From: Dehalococcoidia bacterium UBA6808
GTDB taxonomy: Bacteria > Chloroflexota > Dehalococcoidia > GIF9 > UBA5629
Reading direction: 5' to 3'
Length of the DNA: 5,853 bases
Assembly (NCBI GenBank): GCA_002452695.1
Contig: DKFA01000115.1
Coordinates: 39,584-45,436, forward strand
The translations under genes and the position numbers were made by a program. Shown in pieces: positions 1-5,853 of this stretch; within the stretch, counting starts at the first letter, position 1; the number at the start of each line of letters is the position of its first letter. The notes below the pieces were generated by a model. It had not been told where the DNA came from and did not search any database. It saw only the letters and a program-made list of their open reading frames with translations.

Positions 1-3
1 CTA

Positions 4-1278
4 TCAATGCGCGCGGTATCGTTCAGCGAACTTGTTGCGCAAGACAAGATAGACTATAGTCAGGCCCAGGGTTATTATCAGCAGTATTACCGATACGGCA
101 TATACGTAATTACCCATGCTCATTCTGAAACTGCGGTCGGCGAACATCACCTTGTAGATGAAATGTGCCAGCGATGTTGCCTCAGTAAACGGTGTAACGC
201 CATAGTTGCCGAACCCGCACAACAATACGATCACGGTGACATTTCCGGCTACCTCGGCACAGCCCAGCAACAGGCCTGTCAAAATATTAGGCAAGGACCA
301 GGGCAGCAGCACGTGCAGCAGGGTGTATCCCTCAGTAGCCCCGACTGCCAGCGAACCCTCCCTCAGATCGCGCGGTAGAGATCGCAGGCCTTCCTCTGTT
401 GCCCTTGTAATAACGGGGATGACCAGCAGAGAGAGAAATGCGGAGGCCAGCAGGAAAGTGCCGCGGCCTATCATGATTGTCGGATCGGGCGCCAGTATCC
501 CCTGCCATGCCGTGTCATAAGCCATCCTGGCAACCCCATAGGCGGCCAGGCCCAACACCACTACCGGCATGGCGCGTAACAGCATTGTTGAAAATCTGAT
601 GATGCCAGCTATCCGTCCACCGTATTCAGACATGTAGATGCCTGCGCCAACGCCGACCGGCAAAGAGATAATCGATGTCAGCAGCATCAGCATAAACGTT
701 CCCAGTATATCGTTGAGTATGCCTCGCAATGCAGCATTGGCCGGATCATACGGGGTGCTGATCAATTGCCAGCTAATTTGCGGCAAACCGTTCAGACACA
801 GGACAAAGAGGATCATGCCGTAGGAAATCAGGGCAATTACGATGGGCAATATGAGAATTGGATAGCGCGAGTTATCGAAGGCCACCGGCGTGCTGCCCAG
901 CAGGCGATATACAGCAGAACACAGTGTTGCAACACACAAGCCTATGATCAACGCCGCAGCCACGAAGGACCTGTAAACATGGAATGACGCGGGAAGGCCT
1001 TCCGGCATCACTGTGACTATTATGATTGCTGTCATACAGGCGGCGCCTGTTACCAGCAACCCCCGGTCATTTTCTTTCACAGCCATGCGCACGAAAGTCC
1101 ACAGCGCCAATATTGCTGCCAGCAGCACAGCTAAAAACGAAACGGCAAATGTCTCCAGGCTGTTGATACAGCACAGGACCAGGCCGTATATGATACCGGC
1201 AGAGGCAATCAAAGCGGCTGCTGCGGGCGCCGTTTTGGTTCTAAGCAGGGGAGCCTGATTTGCGAATAAGTTGCTCAT
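4..1278 (-). CDS. pstA: PstA-type phosphate ABC transporter permease with N-terminal membrane extension
   Basis: This 424-residue membrane protein is longer than typical PstA (about 280-300). Residues about 1-130 add four likely helices (20-38, 44-64, 74-92, 104-124). The permease core follows, with a helix at about 141-161, ILGTFMLMLL and GAGIYMSEYG (191-220), IIRFSTMLLRAMPVVVLGL (226-244), and the EAA loop at 306-332 (REGSLAVGATEGYTLLHVLLPW then SLPNI). It should pair with PstC to form the anion channel and contact an ATPase. The usual ARIAGET-like motif after the loop reads AEVAGNV (341-347), replacing the conserved Arg and Glu with Glu342 and Asn346. This casts some doubt on phosphate as the substrate. 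The start ATG overlaps the pstC stop (ATGA), and AGGAAG lies 11 bases upstream. Only three bases follow the stop, so whether pstB comes next cannot be seen. No phosphate-regulon operator is visible in the window. Confidence 0.86.
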   Translation of the reverse strand: MSNLFANQAPLLRTKTAPAAAALIASAGIIYGLVLCCINSLETFAVSFLAVLLAAILALWTFVRMAVKENDRGLLVTGAACMTAIIIVTVMPEGLPASFHVYRSFVAAALIIGLCVATLCSAVYRLLGSTPVAFDNSRYPILILPIVIALISYGMILFVLCLNGLPQISWQLISTPYDPANAALRGILNDILGTFMLMLLTSIISLPVGVGAGIYMSEYGGRIAGIIRFSTMLLRAMPVVVLGLAAYGVARMAYDTAWQGILAPDPTIMIGRGTFLLASAFLSLLVIPVITRATEEGLRSLPRDLREGSLAVGATEGYTLLHVLLPWSLPNILTGLLLGCAEVAGNVTVIVLLCGFGNYGVTPFTEATSLAHFIYKVMFADRSFRMSMGNYVYAVSVILLIITLGLTIVYLVLRNKFAERYRAH

Positions 1279-2216
1279 GCTGTGTATTTCTTCCTGAACC
1301 AGCGTTGTAATAAAGTGGCAAGGCCCAGCACAATCAGCGCCATGCCTAACAGCACCAATGTGCTGAAATAGGATACAGACAACGTCAGGTCGTTCTTACC
1401 CAGCAGCGCCGGGTACAGGATGCCGCTCAGCCAGCCGATGGTGCCGGTCAGCGGCGACAGGTTGGACACGTCCCACCACGGCTGGGGCAGCTGGCCGTTG
1501 CTTCTGCAGGTAAAGGCTACGATAATGAGGTCACCCATCGCTTTAAAACAACCCAGCGCACAGGCCCCAATGATCCCGGGCAAAGCGTGGGGTAGTATGA
1601 TATGTCCGATGGTATGCCATTTGCCGGCCCCCAACGCCAGTGAAGCTTCCTTCAGTCTGGCAGGGACATTCCTGATCGCTTCATCGATCAATGGGGCCAT
1701 GAAAGGTATGATCATCAGCGCGAGCATAATTCCGCCCAGGATCGCGCTCTTCTGCTGATCAAGGATTGGATGCAGCGGCGGCGCCGCCAGGTCCACCACG
1801 GTCTTGACCCTGGTGAACGATGGGCTAACAAAAAAGCCCAGGAAGATAAACGAGGTCAGGCCGTAGATGATGGGCGGAATGCCGGCCAGCGTGCCCAATA
1901 TCGTCCTCAGTACCCGTCCAACCGCCCCGGAGGCGTACTCCGAGGCGTAAACAGCTATGGCTAACGATACCGGCAGGGAAATGGCCAGGGCCAGCAGCAC
2001 AACATATAAGGTACCCATGATGGACGGCAGCAAGCCGAATTCCCACCAACCTCCCTGGCGGTAATTCTGGTAGTAGAAGGAAAACAGCTCGCCCCATCCC
2101 ACTCGGTAAAATGTGAGCGAGCTGAACCATACCGCCACTCCGATCACGAGGAGCAGCAGCAACACAGGTATAATACCAAGCATGAAGGAAAGCGCCCGAG
2201 GCCACGATCTCCGCAT
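1275..2216 (-). CDS. pstC: PstC-type phosphate ABC transporter permease
   Basis: A 313-residue integral membrane protein, the usual length for PstC, with six likely helices at about 10-32, 66-94, 108-130, 157-180, 215-236 and 281-305. Family features are FGLLPSIMGTL plus ASEYA (60-95), GIPPIIYGL (112-120), and the cytoplasmic EAA loop at 190-214 (EASLALGAGKWHTIGHIILP then ALPGI), which docks on the ATPase. With PstA it should form the membrane channel of an importer of phosphate or a related anion, driven by PstB, which would lie outside the window. The helix after the EAA loop reads KAMGD (225-229), where Pst permeases usually have RALGE or similar, so both charged residues are conservatively changed. 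The start follows the lipoprotein stop by 5 bases and has no clear Shine-Dalgarno sequence, so translation probably depends on coupling. No other start codon lies between it and the in-frame stop upstream. The TGA overlaps the pstA ATG. Confidence 0.87.
   Translation of the reverse strand: MRRSWPRALSFMLGIIPVLLLLLVIGVAVWFSSLTFYRVGWGELFSFYYQNYRQGGWWEFGLLPSIMGTLYVVLLALAISLPVSLAIAVYASEYASGAVGRVLRTILGTLAGIPPIIYGLTSFIFLGFFVSPSFTRVKTVVDLAAPPLHPILDQQKSAILGGIMLALMIIPFMAPLIDEAIRNVPARLKEASLALGAGKWHTIGHIILPHALPGIIGACALGCFKAMGDLIIVAFTCRSNGQLPQPWWDVSNLSPLTGTIGWLSGILYPALLGKNDLTLSVSYFSTLVLLGMALIVLGLATLLQRWFRKKYTA
1290..1295 (-). promoter_or_regulatory. Probable ribosome binding site of pstA
   Basis: AGGAAG on the minus strand lies 11 bases before the pstA ATG, inside the 3' end of pstC. 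The spacing is a little long. With the ATGA overlap, reinitiation after pstC probably contributes as well. Confidence 0.5.
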
Positions 2217-2221
2217 ATTAT

Positions 2222-2761
2222 TTACTTGATTACGACTTTTCCATCATACTGCTTGATGCTGATTACATTGGCATCCAGGTCGCAAACCTGGATCTGTGAC
2301 AGATTCAGATTAACTTCACCGGGGGTGACAGCCTTAAAGTGGAAAACAAACAACGTCCCCGACCCTGTAACACCCTTGTCAGCCAGGGAAGAAATCGCTA
2401 CTTGTCCTTTTGTGCCGCTGCCGGCATTGTAGTCGCCGCCGACCCTGAGGGTATCTCCGGCGGCCTTGAACAATTCACCTTCATCAATGGTGTTGATACA
2501 TTCGACGGCGCCGGACCCGGTCCAGGTCATCACGAATCCGGCTGCGTTGACCGGGTTCTGGACCTTGAGCACGATGCTCACATCGAATTCTTCGCCGCTA
2601 TTGACCGTTGTAACTGATGGCGATACGCCGATCGCCGGCGCCGCCGCGCCTTCGATGCCGCCCCCGTTCGAACCGCTGCCTGTAGCGCCGCCTGCGCATC
2701 CGGCCAGGACCAGCAACAGCGGGGCCAACGCCCCCAGGATTGATCTGGTAGTGTATGTCAT
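2222..2761 (-). CDS. Cohesin-domain lipoprotein
   Basis: A small exported protein: 179 residues from the ATG at 2761, or 181 from an in-frame ATG at 2767. The later start is preferred because AAAAGGAG lies 6 bases before it but abuts the earlier one. A lipoprotein signal peptide ends in LVLAGC, with the lipidated cysteine at residue 22 (24 from the earlier start). A Gly/Ser/Ala linker of about 20 residues follows. The rest looks like one cohesin fold: IGVSPSVTTVNSGEEFDVSIVL opening, NPVNAAGFVMTWTG, GTLFVFHFKAVTPGEVNLNLSQIQV, and a closing GKVVIK strand. Cohesins bind dockerins in cellulosomes, but isolated cohesin-like domains occur in many non-cellulosomal surface proteins, so the partner is unknown. 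It is related in fold to the N-terminal domain of the upstream protein. It lies 5 bases before pstC, where a solute-binding protein would normally be encoded, but it is far too short to be PstS (about 300 residues or more). Confidence 0.87.
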   Translation of the reverse strand: MTYTTRSILGALAPLLLVLAGCAGGATGSGSNGGGIEGAAAPAIGVSPSVTTVNSGEEFDVSIVLKVQNPVNAAGFVMTWTGSGAVECINTIDEGELFKAAGDTLRVGGDYNAGSGTKGQVAISSLADKGVTGSGTLFVFHFKAVTPGEVNLNLSQIQVCDLDANVISIKQYDGKVVIK

Positions 2762-2767
2762 TAACAT

Positions 2768-2775
2768 CTCCTTTT
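2768..2775 (-). promoter_or_regulatory. Strong ribosome binding site of the cohesin lipoprotein gene
   Basis: AAAAGGAG on the minus strand lies 6 bases before the ATG at 2761 and directly against the in-frame ATG at 2767. This decides for the 2761 start. It is the strongest Shine-Dalgarno sequence in the window and sits in the only appreciable intergenic gap (2768-2797), which is AT-rich. Confidence 0.75.
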
Positions 2776-2797
2776 AATTTATGATTAAGTTGCGCGC

Positions 2798-4360
2798 TTA
2801 ACGCTCGGTCATAAGCCTGCCGAATACATATCCCAGCAACCCCACCAGGAAAATCAGTCCGATAAATCCTCCTATGTAGTCCCAGGAAATTGTGATGCCG
2901 GGAGTGGCGGGCCTGGTTTCAGGTATCTGCGGCATGGCCGCTGGCGCGACAGTGGATTGGGCCTGGGCAGCGTTGCCCGAGCCCTGGGTTGTGTTGCTGG
3001 ATGCATTGTCCCCGCCCGTCTGGCCGCCGCTGCTTTGTCCACCTGCCGGCTGGCCTGCGCCGCTGCCTGCGGCCGGCCATTCGGCTTCCCGGCAGTTGTT
3101 ATCCTCCCTGGCTTCTTCCACACCACCCAGGGTATCGGCGCAGACCTCGATCGTGTCGGCGCCGGATGCGCTCAGAGTTACAGGCCCAAATTTCCCTTCA
3201 TACTCTTCGCCCCCGGCCAGCGCCGGGCATGTCTGTATTTCAGTTTTACCATTGACCAGTATACGGGTATTGCTGGCCTGGAACTCCTTCGAACCCAGGT
3301 TTTTGATCTTGTACTTGATTTCATAGGTCTGGCCCTCCTCGATCCAGTTCATATCAATTTTGCTGGCGATCACATCGTAATAGGGCCAGGTGTCATAGTG
3401 GTCGTCGTTACCACCCTGGGTCAGCTTTCCGTTGTCATCGGCCCATACCTTGATAACGTCCTCAGGGCCCAGGCTGTTCAGCGCATATTCGTTAAAATTG
3501 CCTGAATACGAGGCATTGGGTTCCAGCGACTTCACATCTTCGGTTGCGTAGGGGGTACCGTTATCGCTGATATACAGCCCGGTCCTGAAGTCGCCCGATT
3601 TGACGCCTCCCCTGTTGGTCACCTTATAGTTGACCGTATAAGTATTGTTAACCTTGACCGGGTCTATCTGCTCGATGATCAGGTTGGGCTTGTCAGGGCT
3701 GCTGCTGCTGCCGCCGCCGCCGTCGCCGCCGCCGCCGCTGCCGGTCACAGTGATCCTGGCATCCGTGCTGGCAATTGTAAGGAGTTTTGATGAGCCGCCT
3801 GTTGTCAATACTAGTTGCGGCAGACTACATTCACTGCCTGTACAATTATTCTGCTTTTTTACAAACTGAATATTAACATCGCCGGCGGCTTCTGCCACGA
3901 ATTTCAAGTTCAGTACTGTGTCCTCTGCCGGCGGGGCTTTATCTCCGGTTAAAGCTACTGCTACCAATCGGTATTCATATTTAAGGGAGTTCTTATCCTG
4001 CACTTCAGTCCAACCCTCGTAGGGATCAAAGTTCTTGTCACCTATTATCAGGGTCGGCCCGACCGACTTGTAGAAGGTGCCCTCCTCCACGCCCGTGCAT
4101 TTGATGCGCCCGTTGCCCTTCCAAAGGATGCAACAAGCAAAGGTATCTGTGTTTTCGACTGTTTTAAGCTGTACTTTGACATTGAACTTGCTGCCCACGG
4201 TGACGGATTCGGCTGACGGTTCCAGCTTGACGCTATTGCCCTCGGCAGCCAGGGCAGGCCCGGCAGGCAACAAGATGCCCAGCGGCAGGCACAGGGATAG
4301 AATAACCATGCAGGAGGTCCAGTTAAGGGCCATCTGTCGTAAAAATCTATTCTTCATCAT
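2798..4360 (-). CDS. Secreted cohesin/CARDB-domain protein with C-terminal transmembrane anchor
   Basis: This 520-residue protein appears built for the cell surface. Residues 1-38 are a signal peptide: basic MMKNRFLRQ, a long hydrophobic core, and ALA before the likely cut at 38/39. Residues about 43-205 resemble a cohesin domain (VKLEPSAESVTVGSKFNVKVQLK at the start, VLNLKFVAEAAGDVNIQF later, DARITVTG at the end). A Gly/Ser linker (207-221) leads to two CARDB-like beta domains, about 225-330 and 331-430. The second ends in a typical D..GGVEEAREDNN-type signature. A Gly/Ser/Gln/Ala/Pro-rich stalk (431-488) precedes a membrane helix (about 495-514) and short tail GRLMTER. Mature cysteines are 76, 77, 88, 173, 178, 378, 407 and 423, suggesting disulfides. 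Start: tandem ATGs at 4360 and 4357 both suit the GAGGGAG site (5 or 8 bases); the first overlaps the upstream stop as ATGA. Family roles suggest protein or carbohydrate contacts; the partner is unknown. No dockerin is seen in the window. Confidence 0.88.
   Translation of the reverse strand: MMKNRFLRQMALNWTSCMVILSLCLPLGILLPAGPALAAEGNSVKLEPSAESVTVGSKFNVKVQLKTVENTDTFACCILWKGNGRIKCTGVEEGTFYKSVGPTLIIGDKNFDPYEGWTEVQDKNSLKYEYRLVAVALTGDKAPPAEDTVLNLKFVAEAAGDVNIQFVKKQNNCTGSECSLPQLVLTTGGSSKLLTIASTDARITVTGSGGGGDGGGGSSSSPDKPNLIIEQIDPVKVNNTYTVNYKVTNRGGVKSGDFRTGLYISDNGTPYATEDVKSLEPNASYSGNFNEYALNSLGPEDVIKVWADDNGKLTQGGNDDHYDTWPYYDVIASKIDMNWIEEGQTYEIKYKIKNLGSKEFQASNTRILVNGKTEIQTCPALAGGEEYEGKFGPVTLSASGADTIEVCADTLGGVEEAREDNNCREAEWPAAGSGAGQPAGGQSSGGQTGGDNASSNTTQGSGNAAQAQSTVAPAAMPQIPETRPATPGITISWDYIGGFIGLIFLVGLLGYVFGRLMTER
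3698..3742 (-). repeat. GGC/AGC trinucleotide tract encoding a Gly/Ser linker
   Basis: A run of GGC and AGC codons, interrupted by one GAC, encodes the flexible linker at residues about 207-221 of the cohesin/CARDB protein, between the cohesin-like and first CARDB-like domains. Such a simple triplet tract could change length by slippage without breaking the frame. It is a protein linker rather than a separate genetic element. Confidence 0.75.
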
Positions 4361-5853
4361 CTATACTCCCTCGATCGCTTGCGCAACAGCAGGCTCAGCA
4401 GCAGCAACAGGGCGACCACCGTTTCGCTGGCTATGATGGCGATCATGCGCCAGTAGTCCATGACGCGTTCGCTTTTCTTAATGATGCCGAAAGTGCTTAA
4501 ATGCGATATGCGGGCGCTGACCGTGTTGCCTGCCACGCTCACCCGTGTGGGGAGTTCGACCCATTTATCGGCGTGAGCGTCATAATATGCCATGACCAGG
4601 TCGCTTTCGGCCCTGTCAGACGGATAGTCGGCCGGGTCATATTGCAGGGTCAGCGTCACCGGCTGGAAGAAATGGGCTCCGCTGGGCTGAAAATCCACCA
4701 CCGGGCCGATGATCTGGGCGCTGTATTCCTCGGTCACGCTGACGGGCGGCAGGCTGATATTGCCCCCGGGTTTGAAAATAACCTGTGGCAGGGCGATCAC
4801 CCTGCTCTTGAGCAGGCGCAGCGTATCGGATTTGACATGCGACACCTCTAATGTCTGCAGCGGCTTGTCATCGAAGGTCAGGAGCTGGTTCTGCTCCCCT
4901 ATCTCCAGCGACTTGACGCCTTCCAGGGAAGTAATGACTATGCTCTTCTTGGTGATGCCGTTCTCATCTACGAACTTGGCAATGCTCACCGAGGGGGTCT
5001 TGACGTCTTCAGGCCGCGGGGGCGTGCCCGTCGTAATCATGACGGTATTGGAAGCCGGGGAGTCCCAGTAAGACAGTTTTTCATCGTAATACTGCGTAAT
5101 CACGCGGTAATAATACGTCTTGCCCGGGCCGGCGCTGACGTCGCTGTACCTGACTGTTTTGGATGTCCCGGAGCCTGCCGCCACCGCTTTGGGCGTAGTG
5201 TAGAAGCTCTTCTTCTCCGATGTAAAGCCCGCGTTAAGCGCCCGTTCTATCCTGTAGGCCCTGGCATTCCTGGAATTGTCGTTCCAGCTAAGGTCGACCT
5301 GGGTATAGCCGGTCAGCTCTGCCTTCAACGCGGTAGGGGTGGCCGGCAGGTCAAGCTTGACATAGTTGGATGGCTCCGATTGACCGAAGGCATTATACGC
5401 CCGCACACGGTAATAATAGGTTTTCCCCGATTGAGGAGTGGTATCGATATAGCTGACAGTGTCCGCTGTGTTCACGGCAAAATGGGTGGGGACTTCAAAA
5501 TCGGAATCTTTATCACGCTCGATGATAAAGCCGGTTTCGTTATTCGAGTTGTCCGTCCAGGTCAGCTTGACCTCCCTCCCTATTACCGTGTCGAGCTTGA
5601 GACTGGAGGGAATCTGCGGTATGCCATCTTCGGTAACGACAGCCAGGACATTGGACGGCTGGGAATCGCCGTAAGCATTATAGGCCACCACCCTGTAGAA
5701 GTACGCGGTCTTGACCGCTACGCCTGTATCCTGGTATTCCGTGGTATCGCTGGGCACATAAAATCTCAGCCAGGGCGAACTGGTTTGCCAGCCTGTTCTC
5801 CTGTTCTCCTGCATACGCTCCACGCGGTAGCCTGTCTCATTAGGGGCATTGTC
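4357..5853 (-). CDS. FN3-repeat surface protein with C-terminal membrane anchor (5' end off window)
   Basis: The reading frame is open to the right edge, so 498 C-terminal residues are visible and the true start is outside. Counting from the edge, an incomplete FN3 domain (1-77) is followed by two more (about 79-170 and 171-275). They share a DN..NETG-like motif (1-8, 101-108, degenerate at 191-200) and a Y-Y/F-Y-R-V strand followed by P-S/A-N (50-68, 143-163, 244-269). Residues about 285-360 form an unrecognised beta-rich region. Residues about 380-458 resemble a domain often found near the C-terminus of bacterial surface proteins, with GPVVDFQPSGA, LTLQYDP, YYDAHADKWVEL and HLSTFGII. A hydrophobic helix (about 469-490) and the basic tail RKRSREYR end the protein, suggesting an outside-facing body with a cytoplasmic tail. 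No sortase signal is present. FN3 arrays usually mediate binding or act as spacers; no catalytic motif is seen. Its TGA overlaps the ATG of the next gene, implying translational coupling. Confidence 0.88.
   Translation of the reverse strand, partial: DNAPNETGYRVERMQENRRTGWQTSSPWLRFYVPSDTTEYQDTGVAVKTAYFYRVVAYNAYGDSQPSNVLAVVTEDGIPQIPSSLKLDTVIGREVKLTWTDNSNNETGFIIERDKDSDFEVPTHFAVNTADTVSYIDTTPQSGKTYYYRVRAYNAFGQSEPSNYVKLDLPATPTALKAELTGYTQVDLSWNDNSRNARAYRIERALNAGFTSEKKSFYTTPKAVAAGSGTSKTVRYSDVSAGPGKTYYYRVITQYYDEKLSYWDSPASNTVMITTGTPPRPEDVKTPSVSIAKFVDENGITKKSIVITSLEGVKSLEIGEQNQLLTFDDKPLQTLEVSHVKSDTLRLLKSRVIALPQVIFKPGGNISLPPVSVTEEYSAQIIGPVVDFQPSGAHFFQPVTLTLQYDPADYPSDRAESDLVMAYYDAHADKWVELPTRVSVAGNTVSARISHLSTFGIIKKSERVMDYWRMIAIIASETVVALLLLLSLLLRKRSREYR
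4366..4372 (-). promoter_or_regulatory. Ribosome binding site of the cohesin/CARDB gene
   Basis: GAGGGAG on the minus strand lies 5 bases before the ATG at 4360 and 8 bases before a second ATG at 4357. It sits inside the last codons of the FN3 gene. The spacing slightly favours the second ATG, which would shorten the protein by one residue and leave the signal peptide unchanged. Confidence 0.7.

Noticed and set aside
1777..1788. Perfect 12-bp palindrome GGCGGCGCCGCC
   Set aside because: It falls within pstC codons for an Ala/Pro-rich loop and is explained by codon composition. No second copy or regulatory context was seen.
1825..2205. 126-residue minus-strand frame inside pstC
   Set aside because: It overlaps pstC in another frame and has no recognisable family or own ribosome binding site. 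The pstC frame contains clear permease motifs.
2774..2788. TTAAT / ATTAA inverted repeat in the intergenic gap as an operator
   Set aside because: The half-sites are short and AT-only in a small AT-rich gap, so chance is likely. No matching copy was noticed elsewhere and no promoter could be placed convincingly.
2785..2801. Inverted repeat TTAAG / CTTAA after the cohesin/CARDB stop as a possible terminator
   Set aside because: The stem is only 5 bp and AT-rich, with a 7-base loop and no following T tract. A strong ribosome binding site follows immediately, so read-through is more likely.
2957..3505. 182-residue open frame on the plus strand, with other plus-strand frames in this region
   Set aside because: They lie antisense to the well-supported cohesin/CARDB gene, have no domain-like sequence, and are rich in Ala/Pro/Arg/Cys as expected of shadow frames in GC-rich coding DNA.
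2222..4360. Cellulosome locus based on the cohesin-like domains
   Set aside because: No dockerin, glycoside hydrolase or carbohydrate-binding enzyme is visible, and the neighbours are ABC permeases. Cohesin-like domains are common in non-cellulosomal surface proteins.
5821..5823. GTG at 5823 as the start codon of the FN3 gene
   Set aside because: The frame stays open to the window edge and the ten upstream codons read DNAPNETGYR, which matches the FN3 motif DNSNNETGFI of the next repeat. The gene therefore continues beyond the window.

Overview
The window is a single-direction block of five protein-coding genes, all on the minus strand. They are packed with 4-bp overlaps or very short gaps, so they look like one operon read from right to left. 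In transcription order they are: (1) the 3' part of a large secreted or membrane-anchored protein with fibronectin type III (FN3) domains, whose start lies beyond the right edge; (2) a 520-residue surface protein with a signal peptide, a cohesin-like domain, two CARDB-like domains, a low-complexity stalk and a C-terminal membrane anchor; (3) a short lipoprotein that is essentially one cohesin-like domain; (4) a PstC-type ABC transporter permease; (5) a PstA-type permease with an unusual N-terminal multi-helix extension. The left edge falls 3 bases after the pstA stop, so any pstB or phoU would lie just outside.

Organism: a bacterium is favoured because of the bacterial lipobox (LAGC), clear Shine-Dalgarno sequences (AAAAGGAG, GAGGGAG, AGGAAG) and the Pst-type permeases. 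FN3, CARDB and cohesin modules, the YDP/HLSTFG-type C-terminal domain, and anchoring by a plain C-terminal helix with a basic tail (no LPXTG signal) recall anaerobic Chloroflexota such as Dehalococcoidia. That placement is from memory of protein style and is tentative; an anaerobic Firmicute is not excluded.

Layout: 4357-5853 FN3 protein (5' end missing); 2798-4360 cohesin/CARDB protein, overlapping its predecessor by ATGA; 2768-2797 short AT-rich gap carrying a strong ribosome binding site; 2222-2761 (or 2767) cohesin lipoprotein; 5-base gap; 1275-2216 pstC; ATGA overlap; 4-1278 pstA. No RNA gene, CRISPR array, mobile element, convincing promoter or terminator was seen. There is no non-coding stretch longer than about 30 bases.

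How the genes may work together: the two permeases would form the membrane channel of a phosphate-type importer. The three upstream genes encode extracytoplasmic proteins tied to the membrane by a lipid or a helix. A cohesin-like lipoprotein occupies the position just before pstC where the solute-binding protein PstS is usually found. The permeases also depart from the usual Arg/Glu signature of Pst transporters. The most interesting reading is a surface assembly (FN3, CARDB and cohesin modules) coupled to an atypical Pst-like importer. This is inference from gene order and motifs only.
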